The notes beneath the pieces were generated by a model. It had not been told where the DNA came from. It saw nothing but the letters and a program-made list of their open reading frames with translations, and did not search any database. This document shows, piece after piece, positions 36,140 through 46,626 of a DNA stretch of 64,000 nucleotides. The stretch comes from Stomoxys calcitrans. Taxonomy: Eukaryota > Arthropoda > Insecta > Diptera > Muscidae. Numbering within the stretch: position 1 is the stretch's first letter; every line of letters starts with the position of its first letter. A program made the translations under genes and the position numbers. The stretch spans positions 227,801,827 through 227,865,826 of the forward strand of contig NC_081553.1 in assembly GCF_963082655.1 (NCBI RefSeq), given 5' to 3'.

Positions 36140-36898
36140 GGTAGTCGAAAATATCTAAGACGATCTAGTCATGTTTGTCCGTCAGTCTATTGACGGTTAC
36201 ATGCAACATTGCCCGATTTGGGGCTTGAGTCCATAAAATGCGCATTTGTTGTTCGATTTTGGTGTAATTTTCTGAAGTGCAAAAAGACGTCGAGGGGCCT
36301 AACACAACTCACTGTCCCAAAATTTCGTCGTAATCGGACAATGAATGCGCTTTTTATGGTCGGTCTATACGGCCATGGGCTCGAGACTTAAAATCGAGAG
36401 ATCGGTCTACATGGCAGCTATACCCAAATCTGGACCGATCCGAGCCAAATTACAGAAGGATGTCGAAGAGTTTAACACAACTTACCTAACTCAACCCATA
36501 GTCCCAAATTTCGGTGAAATCGGACAATAAATGCTCCTTTTATGGGCCCAATACCATAAATCGTGAGATCGGTCTATATGGCAGCTGTATCCAAATCTGG
36601 ACCAATATAAGCCTAATTGCAGAAAGATGTCGAGGGGCCTAACACAACTCACGGTCCTAAATTTCGGCGACATCGGAAAATAAATGCGCCTCTGTGTAAA
36701 ATTTCAGTTTAATATCTCTATTTTAAAAGGCTGTAGCGTGATTCCAACTGACAAACGGACGGACATGGCTAAATCGTCTTCGATTTTAACGACGATCAAG
36801 AATATATACTCCTCGTAAGGAAGGAATATATTTCGATGCGTTGCAAACGGAATGACAAAATGAATATATCCCCATCCTTCGGTGGTGAGTATAAAAAC
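36140..36898 (-). mobile_element. DINE-TR pieces with an internal orientation switch
   Basis: About 36140-36275 reads in the plus orientation (ATCTAGTCATGTTTGTCCGT, GGGCTTGAGTCCATAAAATG). From about 36276 the units read in the minus orientation (AGACGTCGAGGGGCCTAACA, GGTCTATATGGCAGCTGTAT). The right end is complete: GACGGACATGGCTAAATCG, GATCAAGAATATATACTC and GGTGGTGAGTATAAAAA. Confidence 0.75.
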
Positions 36899-37169
36899 TG
36901 CGGTGCTTGCGTTGCTTTTGGCAAACACTCATCATACCACCGCATGGACAAGAGACACATGTGCATAAGTATTTGCGGTGGTAGCTCAAACTGAGGAATC
37001 ACTTGTGTGCTTCAAAGCGATACAAACGCATACACATGAACATTACCGCAAAATCATTTGTGTTTGTATATAAGGCGTTTTTGTTGATTGGAGTTGAATG
37101 GTTGGGTTAATCGAGTTGATTCAAAAAGTCAAGTATTTTATCGGTTCACCACAAATTCGATACACCGCT
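36899..37169. other. Short unique-looking interval
   Basis: No supported feature. Confidence 0.4.
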
Positions 37170-37392
37170 ACAGATCTCTGGCTTTAATAGGCCTAAGACC
37201 TTAAATTGGCAAATCGGTCTATATGGGGACTACATCATGATATAGTCCGATATAACCCATCTTCGAACTTAAATTGCCTGAAGACAAAAAAAAAATAACT
37301 TCGGTTCAATTTCAGCTCAATATCGCTATTTTCAAAGATTGTACTGTAATTTCAACAAACAGATGGACAGACATGGCTAGATCATCTTAAAT
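37170..37392 (-). mobile_element. DINE-TR INE-side fragment
   Basis: Part of one unit (GGCCTAAGACCTTAAATTGG), then CATCATGATATAGTCCGATA, CTCAATATCGCTATTTTCAA and GACAGACATGGCTAGATCAT. The terminus is missing. Confidence 0.7.
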
Positions 37393-37568
37393 ATCCATCC
37401 ATCTCTAATATCCATATTCAGAGAGAAATATGGTGGTCACCGTCCACCTCAAAGAAACTTCTTTACGGACCAGGGCATTAAAGAGCTCAAATGGTAGTAT
37501 TATAGAGGGAAAGAAGGGGCAGCGGAGCGGCCTCGAAAAACCAATTTTAATTCCATTTTCAGTATTTT

Positions 37569-39133
37569 TATACCCACCATTATAGGATGGGATATACTTA
37601 TCTAGACAATCCGTATGTAACACCTTGAAATATTAATATAAGATCCCATAAAGCAAATATGTTTTGGATCGTCTCGACTTTCTGAGTCAATCTAGCCATG
37701 TCCGTCTGTCAGTCGAAATCACGAAAGTGGTCGAACGCGAAAAGCTCGCCGGTTGAAATCTTGCACATATCCTTCTTAGTGATGTAGGTTCTTAGGGATG
37801 GCAAATAGGCCGTATCGGTTTAGATTTGGATATAGCCCCCATATAAAGCGATCCCCCGTTTTGACTTCTTGAGCCCCTTGAAGCCTCAATTTTCATCCAA
37901 TTTGGCTCAAATTTGGAACAAGAACTTAGTTGCCACTTCCAACATCCATGCTAAGTATATTCCGAATCGGTTTATAAACAGATATAGCACCCCTATATAC
38001 CGTTCCCCGGCTTTGAATTCTTGAGCACTTAGAAGCCTCAAACTTCATCCGATTGGGCTGAAAGTTGGATCAAATACTTGTGCTATGACTTTCAACATCC
38101 ATGCTAAATATGATCCGAATTGGTCTCATATAAACTGATCCCCGGATTTGACTTCTTGAGCCCCTATAAGGCTCAATTTTCAATCGATTTAGCTGAAATT
38201 TGGAACAAAGACTTGTGATATGACTTTCAACATCCATGGTAAGCATGATCCGAATCGGTCAACATACAGAAATGGCCCCATATAAACCGATCTCGCTATT
38301 TTGACATCTTGAGCCCCTATAAGGCTCAATTTTCAATCGATTTGGCTGAAATTCGGAACAAAGACTTGTGTTATGACTTCGAACATCCATGCGAAGTATG
38401 ATCCGATTCAGTCTGTAAACAGGTATAGCCCCCATATAAACCGATCCCCGGGTTTTGACGTCTTAAGCCCCCAGAAGGCTCAATTTTCATCCGATTTGGC
38501 TGAAATTCGGAACAATGACTTTAGTTATGTTTTCGAACATCCATGCGAAGTATGATCCGAATCAGTCCATAAACAGGTATAGCCCCCATATAAACCGATC
38601 CCCGGTTTTGACTTCTTGAGCCCCTAGAAGGCTCAATTTTTATTCGATTTGGCTGAAATTCGGAACAAAGACTTGTGTTATGACTTCCAACATCCATGCG
38701 AAGTATGATGCGAATCGGTCTATAAACAGGTATACCCCCCATATAAACCCATCCCCGGTTTTGACGTCTTAAGCCCCTAGAATCCTCGATTTTCATCCGA
38801 TTTGGCTGAAATTTGGAACAAAAACTTGAGTTATATGACTTCCAACATACATGCGATATAGTCCCGATATAAACGGATGCCCGGATTTCTTCAGCCCTTA
38901 GAAGCTTAAATTTTCCCCTGATTTGGCCCATAACCCTATTTTGTGTCTTACAATGTTAACGAATCGGCCAGTATGGTGATAGAGTCCCCCCCCTAAGTAC
39001 CGATATCCTGATGTGACTTCATGAGATCAAAATAATTCGAATACTCAGTTTATAAGGGTAAATTTTTTGCGGAATCCATGGTGGTAGGTAACCAAAATTC
39101 GGCCAGGAAGAACTTAGCACACTTTTACTTGTT
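37569..39133 (+). mobile_element. DINE-TR element, complete, plus orientation, third unit type
   Basis: It opens with TATACCCACCATTATAGGAT and GGGATATAC, then TGTAACACCTTGAAATATTA, a reduced GTCY block (TGTCCGTCTGTCAGTC) and seven units of about 152 bp with 'CCCCATATAAACCGATCCCC' and 'CATCCATGCGAAGTATGATC'. It ends with AATCCATGGTGGTAGGTAAC, a decayed palindrome (TTCGGCCAGGAAGAA), AGCACACTTTTACTTGTTTT. This is one of the clearest full-length plus-strand copies. Confidence 0.85.
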
Positions 39134-40226
39134 TTTGAATTCGACTATTGATTGATCTTAAAAGTGTTTATGAAATTTCTTGAAAAATGAAAATTCCATA
39201 AAACAAAATGGTTTCCTTTAACAAAAGTTTTAAACCACCAACATGTGAGCGAAATATGAGATATTTGTGTGTGTGTGTGTGTGTGTGTTAAATTTCCCTT
39301 TCCATTTAAATTAAAAGGCTTTGCCTTCAAACACACTAAGCCTAAGTGATTTGTTCACTTATCATCATCGATATAGAATTTCATGTCCTATTAATAGACA
39401 CCATATTAATTTTATTTGCATATAAATATACACCATAGAGCAGAAGAGCGAAAATACCATAAAACCAGAAAGACAAGAAACAAAAAGTGGGGGAAACAAA
39501 AAATTAAGAGACCCAACGCACCAACCTATCAATGAAATAAAAACTGAGAGTGACGCCAGCGTTTTTAAAAGTGCCGTCTGACATGACATTCGCAGAGTCT
39601 TATCATCACTCGATATTCAATTAGTGGGAATGGGAAAAGTCAATATCATCAAAGTCGCAGTCCACAGCGTCGTTGTCATTGTCGTTATCGAAGCAACATT
39701 TTTATGCACTCTGAATTGGGAAAATATTAAATTACGTTTTTCTGTAATTCGATACCATTTCACAAACTCAAAGCACGCACATTCACTAAATGTTGGAAAT
39801 GTCGAAAAAAAAAAAAATAAATAAAGACCAAAGACCAAAGACCTGGGGAATAGCAGCCAAAAATGCGATTATGGCCATAGTAGACAGTGCACACACCCAA
39901 GTTGGTATTCGATAGGGACACACCCTTGTCTGTGTGTGTGTGTGTGTGCGAATATTGATGAGTAGAATTTTAAAAGGATTTCTTTGTTGGCCAGGCCAAA
40001 GAGCAACGACGACAACAAGCGTGGCATGACTTTGACATCAAAGACTTGTAACTAAATTGAAGTAAAAGAATATGACAAAAGTATCACTCTGAATTGCCAA
40101 TTAAGAATAACTTTTTTCGGGTAGAATACTACGAGCATGTAGCTATGACAATCAATAGTAGTCATACACAGTCATACACAGTTGATTCTTCGATTTAAGG
40201 AAAAATATCCAAAAATAGAGGAAATA
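39134..40226. other. Unique-looking interval with two (TG)n tracts
   Basis: (TG)n lies at about 39266-39288 and 39930-39949, and an A-run near 39807. No gene is recognised. Confidence 0.5.
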
Positions 40227-40463
40227 TTGGGTTGCCCAAAAAGTAATTGCGGATTTTTCATATAGTCGGCGTTGACAAATTTTTTCACAGCTTGTGACTC
40301 TGTAACTGCATTCTTTCTTCTGTCAGTTATCAGCTGTTACTTTTAGCTTGCTTTAGAAAAAAAGTGTAAAAAAAGTATATTTGATTAAAGTTCATTCTAA
40401 GTTTTATTAAAAATGCATTTACTTTCTTTTAAAAAATTCGCAATTACTTTTTGGGCAACCCAA
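40227..40463 (-). mobile_element. MITE-m copy 2
   Basis: The same 237-bp element in reverse orientation, with terminal repeats TTGGGTTGCCCAAAAAGTAA and its complement and TA at 40225-40226 and 40464-40465. Internal sequence differs from the other copies at only a few positions. Confidence 0.92.
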
Positions 40464-40591
40464 TACATCAGTTGTCGTAACATAGAAACCAAATAATGTA
40501 TGACATGTAAATACATTACTTGGCTTCTACGTTATCCCTGTATTATATCCCAAACCAGCACAGATGGTGTATAATCAACCCGTGTGGAAAA

Positions 40592-41615
40592 TAGGGTACT
40601 ACATTTTTTAATATCTGAAGGGGGGGCGGACCCTCCCCCTCCCCCTAATATTCAGAAACGCCAGATCTCGCAGATTGTGCGATTTAAGCGAAATTTTGTG
40701 TGCTCTCTTATAGTAAACTTAAAACAAACATTTGGTATCCAAATTTCGGATGGGGTACGTAGGGGGGCGCCCCACCCCAAAACCTACCAAACATATATTT
40801 AGACCAATCACGACAATATGGGACTCAAATGAAAGGTATTTTGGATAAGAAAACGTATCTGCTATCCAATTGTCGGACCAAGTGCTGGGGGGACCACCCC
40901 AATCCCCAAAACACCCCTAAATCGAACATATTTACCGACCATGGCAATATGGGACTCAAATGAAAGGTATTTGCGAGTAGAATACGAATTTGATATCCAA
41001 ATGTGGGACCACGTTTCTGGCGCCCCCCCCCCCCCCCCCCACTTTCCTAAAACATCCCCCAAACAGGATGGGGCTTAAATAAAAGGTATTTGAATGTAGA
41101 ATACGAATCTGATATCCAAATATAGGACCAATTGTTTGGGGGGGGGGGGGGGGGTGCCTCTCACCAAAAACATCCCCTCACCAAAAGGGGACAAATTTAC
41201 GACCATAGCAATATGGGGCTCAAATGAAAGGTCTTTGGGAGTAAAGCACGAATTTGATATCAATATTTGGGAAAAGTGTCTATGGGGCCATCCCATCCCC
41301 ACAACACCACCCAAATAGTAAGTATTTGCTGACTATTGCAATATGAGGCTCAAATAAGAGGTTTTTTTTTTAGAGTAGAACACTAATCCGATATAAATTT
41401 GCAAGGCCAACTCACTGAGTGGCCGCCCATCCCCCAAAAACACCCCCCAAGCCGGTCATGTTTGCCGACTACGGAAATATGGGGGTCAAATTAAAGGTAT
41501 TTGGAAGTAGACCATGAATCTGACATCAGCACCAACCAACTGTCTAGGGAACGTCCCACCTACCTTGTATCTTGGCATGTTTTTTGGCCAAGAGACGAAG
41601 CCTATTGAAATTCGA
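40592..41615 (+). mobile_element. Family B element, partial
   Basis: It starts at AGGGTACTACATTTTTTAAT, GGGGGGGCGGACCCTCCCCC and ACGCCAGATCTCG. Five to six units follow with 'ACAATATGGGACTCAAATGA' and 'AAAGGTATTTGCGAGTAGAA'. It contains C- and G-homopolymers of about 16 near 41025-41040 and 41139-41153. It ends where DINE-like units begin at about 41616. Confidence 0.7.
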
Positions 41616-42385
41616 AAAAAACGGATCAGATTTGGATATAGCTCCCATATATTGGGTTGCCCAAAAAGTAATTGCGGTTTTTTTAAAAGAAAGTAAATGC
41701 ATTTTTAATAAAACTTAGAATGAACTTTAATCAAATATACTTTTTTTACACTTTTTTCTAAAGCAAGCTAAAAGTAACTGCTGATAACTGACAGAAGAAA
41801 GAATGCGATTACAGAGTCACAAGCTGTGAAAAAATTTTCAACGCCGACTGTATGAAAAATCCGCAATTACTTTTTGGGCAGCCCAATATATATTCGTCCG
41901 ATTTGCAGAAATACTGCAATAAAATGGTCATTTGTTTACCGATTTTCTCGAAATTTGCCAGGAAGGATTTTCTTATGACTCTCAACATTACCTCAACATT
42001 TCATTAAAATCGGATCAGATTTAGATATAGCTCTCATATATAACTTTCATCCGATTTGGCCTATTAAATCTGTAGAAGCCACAATTTTGGTCCAATCTTT
42101 ACCAAATTAGGCAGAAAGTGCTTTTTGCGACATCCCACTATATTTGCAAAATTTCATCAAAATCGGATCAGATTTGGATAAAGCTGTCATATATATCTTT
42201 CATCCCATATGGCTTTTAAGTCTTTAGCATTCACAGTTTTGGTCCGATCTTTACAAAATTCAGCATGAGTTGTTTCGAGTGACGTCTTAATATGTGGGCA
42301 AAATTTCATCAGATTTGGATCAGATTTAAATATATAGCTCCCATATATATCTTTCATCCGATTTGGCCTATTAAGGCCCAATCAT
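41616..42385 (+). repeat. DINE-TR-like array, divergent 165-bp unit type, with a MITE inside
   Basis: Four units contain 'AAATCGGATCAGATTTGGAT', 'ATAGCTCCCATATATATCTT' and 'CATCCGATTTGGCCTATTAA'. The unit is longer than in other arrays. The first unit is split by MITE-m copy 3. No termini are attached. Confidence 0.7.
41652..41886 (+). mobile_element. MITE-m copy 3
   Basis: Full-length copy flanked by TA (41650-41651 and 41887-41888) inserted in a DINE-like unit. The right terminus has a G instead of A (GGGCAGCCCAA). Confidence 0.92.
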
Positions 42386-42399
42386 TGAATTTATCTTCT

Positions 42400-42780
42400 C
42401 TATCCTTCTTCTTGCGCTAACAAGCTTATGTAATTGCCTTATTAGCGTATTGACTCTGGTTTTAATATTTCAGCTGATAATCCATCGGCTCTTGCTGCTT
42501 TGTTGTTTCTCAGCTGGGTTGCTGTTGATATCAAGCTAACTGCGCTACACACATTCGGAATTGCTTCCGCTGTATGCTCGTTATACTCAAGCTTTATCAT
42601 CGTCTCCCCTGCGATCTTAAATATATAGATGGTAGCCCATCGGCTCCTGCTGCATTATAGTTTCTGAGCTGGTTGCTGCGGGCATCATACTAATTGGGCG
42701 GCCTACACTGGGAATTGGTTACGTTGTAACCTCGTCACCGCCTCTAAGGCATATCCTCATAGTCCTCAGCACATTACTTG
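42400..42780 (-). pseudogene. Two decayed LINE RT fragments in tandem
   Basis: On the minus strand, about 42600-42680 reads NYNAAGADGLPSIYLRSQGR and about 42450-42520 reads KAARADGLSAEILKPESIR. Both match the NNKAAGADGLPAE-type motif before the RT core of some LINEs. The two short segments repeat the same region and are probably a tandem duplication or two old insertions. No catalytic site is seen. Confidence 0.5.
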
Positions 42781-42882
42781 AACGTGGTTACTGAACATCT
42801 CCCTTCAATGTTTAATTAACTTTCAAAGTAGAGTCAAATTTTGGTTAAATTTTTCTCAATATTCCTAATTGTAAACTCAACG

Positions 42883-43186
42883 TCTGGAGACCACCGTGGT
42901 GCAGAGGTAGACATGTCCGTCTGCGACACCGAGCGCATGGGTTCGAATGCCGTCGTGAACATCAGAAAAATGTACAACGGTGGTTATCCCCTTACTAATG
43001 CTGCCTACATTTGTGAGGTATCCTGCCAAACTTCTCTATCAATTGGTGTCGCCTTGCAGCTCTCCGTTCGCACTCGGCATAAAATCGAAGACCCCTTATC
43101 ATTGAGCTTAGACTTTAAACGGACTGCACTCATTGATATGAGAGTGCAGTCCCGTTTTCCTCCTTAGAATGTTCATGGGAATTAAA
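42883..43186 (+). mobile_element. SINE-2, full length, with 12-bp target-site duplication
   Basis: The head has GTGCAGAGGTAGACATGTCC and a near-perfect box B GGTTCGAATGCC. The body has ACAACGGTGGTTATCCCC, ATTTGTGAGGTATCCTGCCA and CCTTATCATTGAGCTTAGAC. The tail is CATTGATATGAGAGTGCAGT. It is flanked by direct repeats GTAAACTCAACG at 42871-42882 and 43187-43198, the hallmark of LINE-driven retroposition. Confidence 0.9.
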
Positions 43187-43198
43187 GTAAACTCAACG

Positions 43199-43920
43199 AC
43201 TCCCTCTTTACCAAATATTTCCCCCCAAAAATGCCTAATCACATAATTTTGTATGCTAATGACAATCGGTAATCAGCATTTGGAATACCAAGACTCTTTT
43301 TGTTCCTGCACACATATGGAGGCAAACAAGTATTTGTTATTCCCTGTTAGTGAAATATTCATTGAACATGACTGGGCTTATCTTTGCCAAAAAATCAACA
43401 ATAATTATTTATGTAGACATGAAATAATGTATGAACACTTATCCATCCGTCCATTCAGCCATTTGTCTGGGAGAAACTTGCAAAATCTACCCAGGCCTGA
43501 GCTTTTTTTATTGCCTCGTAAATGTAAAAATGAATTTCTATACACATGAAATTCACACAAACAAAACAAACAGAAAAAACTCTGAAAATATTCGCTGAAT
43601 ACTCAGTGCGCCGATTATGTTTATTTACGATTGTGATTGTTTCTCGTTGCGGTTTCTGGAATACAAAATAATCCAAAAAGTTCATACATGCCGTCCCCAC
43701 ACCAGCGCCAGTCACCACAGCCTTAGCCCCATCTCCATAATACCGAATAAAAAATGCCAAATGCATTCGACACACATCCGCACTTTAGTTATGGGAAATT
43801 TTTGTAGGCTTAACGCTGCAAAACAAATCAGTATCCCTTATTTTATCGGCGACCGCAAATGTCCATTCCCGGTTTTGGTGGCACAGTGGAAAAAATTTAA
43901 AAATTTTTAGAGAACTAGTA
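43199..43920. other. Unique-looking interval
   Basis: No supported gene or repeat. Open frames of about 100 codons occur on both strands and show no recognisable domain. Confidence 0.45.
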
Positions 43921-44350
43921 GCAAGTCAAAGCTTTCTAAGTTCGACCGGGCAGAATCTTGGGAACCCACCCCCACAGACGGAGGGACGTCTGTCCGTCTC
44001 TCTAAATCACGTTAGCGGTCGAACGCATGAAGCTAGCCGCTTAAAATTTTTCACAGATTCATTGGCCAATTGGTCTATAACCTGACACAGCTCCTATATA
44101 AACTGATCTCCCAACATCTTGAGCCCCTGCAGTCCTTAAATTTTGTCCAATTTGGTTAAAATTTTTCATGTAGTATTCTGCTATGACTTCCAACAACTGT
44201 GCCAAGTACGTTTCAAATCGGTCTATAACCTTATATAGCTCCCATAGAAACCGATCTCTCGATTATCCTTGTTCGGTTCCTAGAAGCTCTCTGTTTTGCT
44301 TGGCTGAGCAAAAATTTGGTACGTAGAGTAAAAATATACCTTTCAACCAA
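43921..44350 (+). mobile_element. DINE-TR chimera: minus-type terminus fused to plus-type body
   Basis: It begins as a minus-oriented palindrome end (CAAGTCAAAGCTTTCTAAGT, TTCGACCGGGCAGAA, GGAACCCACCCCC). At ACAGACGGAGGGACGTCTGT (43974-43993) it switches to the plus orientation (CTGTCCGTCTCTCTAAATCA, TTAGCGGTCGAACGCATGAA) and carries two units, ending near TTGGTACGTAGAGTAAAAAT. Confidence 0.7.
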
Positions 44351-44424
44351 ATATACCTTTCCCCATAGGATGGGGGTATACTAATTTCGTCATTCTGTTT
44401 GTAACTCCTCGAAATATAAAAGTA

Positions 44425-44660
44425 TTGAGTTGCCCAAAAAGTAATTGCGGATTTTTCATATAGTCGGCGTTGACAAATTTTTTCACAGCTTGTGACTCTG
44501 TAGTTGCATTCTTTCTTCTGTCAGTTATCAGCTGTAACTTTAAGCTTGCTTTAGAAAAAAAATGTAAAAAAGTATATTTGATTAAAATTCATTCTAAGTT
44601 TTATTAAAAATGCATTTACTTTCTTTTAAAAAATCCGCAATTACTTTTTGGGCAACCTAA
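44425..44660 (-). mobile_element. MITE-m copy 4
   Basis: 236-bp copy with TA at both borders (44423-44424 and 44661-44662). The left terminus reads TTGAGTTGCCC and the right GGCAACCTAA, so each terminus carries one substitution. Confidence 0.9.
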
Positions 44661-44705
44661 TATATATGTACTTGATCGTCATGACATTTCTAATTCGATC
44701 TAGCC

Positions 44706-45338
44706 ATGTCCGTCCGACCGCCCGTCTATCCGTCTGTCTGTCCGTCCGTCCGCCTGTCCATCCGTTCGTCTGTCTGTCCGTCCGTCTCCGTCCGTCCATT
44801 TGTCCATCCGTTCATCTGTCCCTCCGTCTGTCGGTCTGTCCATCTGTCCGTCGTCCGTCCGTCCGTCCATCCGTCCGTTTGTCTGTCTTTATGTCCGTCT
44901 GTCCGTCTGTCCGTCCGTCCGTCCATCCGTCCGTCCGTCTGTCCGTCCGTCCGTCCATCCGTCCGTTCGTCCGTCCGTCCGTTCGTCCGTCTGTCCGTCC
45001 TTCTGTTGTCCGTCCGTCTGTCCGTCTGTCTGTCCGCCCGTCTGTCCATCCGTTCGTCTGTCCCTCCGTCCGTCTGTCTGTCTATCCGTTCATCTGTCCC
45101 TCCGTCCGTCCGTCTGTCTGTCCATCCGTTCATCTGTCCCTCCGTCCGTCTGTCTGTCTGTCCGTCCGTCCATCCGTCCGTCTGTCTGTCCGCCTGTCCG
45201 TATGTCCGTCCGTCCGTCTGTCCATCCGTTCGTCTGTCTGTCCGTCCGTCTGTCCGTCCGTCTGTCCATCCGTTCGTCTGTCTGTCCATCTGTTTGTCCG
45301 TTCATCTGTCTCTCCGTCCGCCCGTCCGTGTGTCTGTC
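44706..45338. repeat. (GTCC/GTCT)n microsatellite, about 630 bp
   Basis: About 158 tetranucleotides, mainly CCGTCCGTCTGTCCGT with interspersed CATC, TTCGTC and CCTCCG variants. It is three times the length of the next largest GTCY block here (10987-11189). Open frames up to 257 codons of V-R-P-S-V or T-D-G-R-T-D come only from the repeat. Confidence 0.97.
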
Positions 45339-46458
45339 GAAAGCACCGTCTTTGCACAAACACTTCTTATTACTGTAGCTCGGTTGGGATTGTAAATGGG
45401 CCATATCGGTCCATGTTTTGATCTAGGTGCTATATAAACCGTTCTTGGATCTTGACTTCTTAACCACTAAGAATTGCAATTCTTATGCGATTTGGGTGAA
45501 ATTATGCACGAAATTTTTGGTTTTTATTTCCAACAATTGTGCCAAGTATGATTCAAATCGGTTGATAATCTGATGAAGTTGCCATATAAACCGATCTTGT
45601 ATTTTGACTTCTTGAGTCACTAGAGGGCGCAATTCTTATCCGATTTGGCTGAAATTATGTACGAAATATTTGGTTATTATTTCCAACAACTGTGCTAGGT
45701 ATGGTTGTAATCGGTCCATAACCTGACATAGCTGTCATATAAACCTATCTGGGGTCTTTACTTCTTGAACCTCTAGAGGGCGCCATTCTTGTCCTATTCC
45801 GCTGAAATTTCGTATGACGTGTTTCGTTATGACTTCTAACAACTTTGCTGAGTATGGTTCAAATCGGTCCATAACCTAATAAAACTGCCATATAATTCGG
45901 TCTGGGGTCTTCACTTTTTGAGCCTCTAGAGGGCGCAATACTTATCCGACTTGGCTAAAATTTTGCTCGAATTATTTTGTTATGATTTTCAACAACTGTG
46001 CTAAGTATGCATGCATTCGGTTCATAACCTGTCATAGCCGCTATATAAACCGATCTGGGGTCTTGACTTCTTGAGCCTCTAGAGGGCGCAATTCCTACCC
46101 GATTTCGCTGAGGTTTTGCACGATATATTTTGTTATGACTTCCAACAACTGTGCTAAGTATTATTGAAATTTGTCCATAACCTGATGAAGCTGCCATATA
46201 AACTGATCTGGGGTCTTGACTTCTTTAACCTCTAGGGGGCGCAATTCCTATCCAATTTCGTTGAAACCGGCCGAACTTAGCACGCTTTTCTTTGTTTTGT
46301 TTTGTGTCAATTTTACGCAGAATCCATGGTTGTGGGTTTCAAACACTCGGCCTCTCCGAACTTAGTACGTCTTTACTTGTTCTCAAGCGATATCTGATTA
46401 AGACCGATTTGGTGCGTACTTGGTAGGGCTATTGGATTCGGGTACCAATTGTACCTTT

Positions 46459-46626
46459 CACTGCGACACCTCTTTTGAGGAGAAGTTTTTACATGGCATA
46501 GTACCTTACAAATGTAGCTAGCATTAGGGATGGGCTAACCACCGCTGAGAATTTTATAATGGTCTCGCCAGGATTCGAGTCCAGGCGTTCATCGTCATAG
46601 GCGGACATGCTAACTTCTGCGCTACG
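46459..46626 (-). mobile_element. SINE-2, 3'-truncated
   Basis: The plus strand reads CACTGCGACACCTCTTTTGA, ACATGGCATAGTACCTTACA, GGTCTCGCCAGGATTCGAG and GGCGGACATGCTAACTTCTG, the reverse complement of the SINE-2 head and first half. The tail half is missing. Confidence 0.8.

Larger units (their letters stand above)
44352..46381 (+). mobile_element. DINE-TR with very long GTCY tract and a MITE insertion
   Basis: Left end ATACCTTTCCCCATAGGATG and GGGGTATACTAATTTCGTC, then TGTAACTCCTCGAAATATAA. MITE-m copy 4 sits in the TA-rich block, followed by TACTTGATCGTCATGACATT, CTAGCCATGTCCGTCC and a 630-bp GTCY tract (44706-45338). Six units of 153 bp with 'GCCTCTAGAGGGCGCAATTC' follow. Two consecutive palindrome-type ends close the element: CCGGCCGAACTTAGCACGCT near 46267-46286, and CCATGGTTGTGGGTTTC to CTTTACTTGTTC at 46324-46382. 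Confidence 0.82.

Noticed and set aside
43253..43910. Possible short genes of about 100 codons in the unique interval
   Set aside because: No recognisable domain, no splice pattern, and overlapping frames of similar length on both strands.
44648..45421. 257-, 229-, 192- and 187-codon open frames rich in V-R-P-S or T-D-G-R
   Set aside because: All are translations of the GTCY tetranucleotide in different frames and strands; no domain or selection signal.
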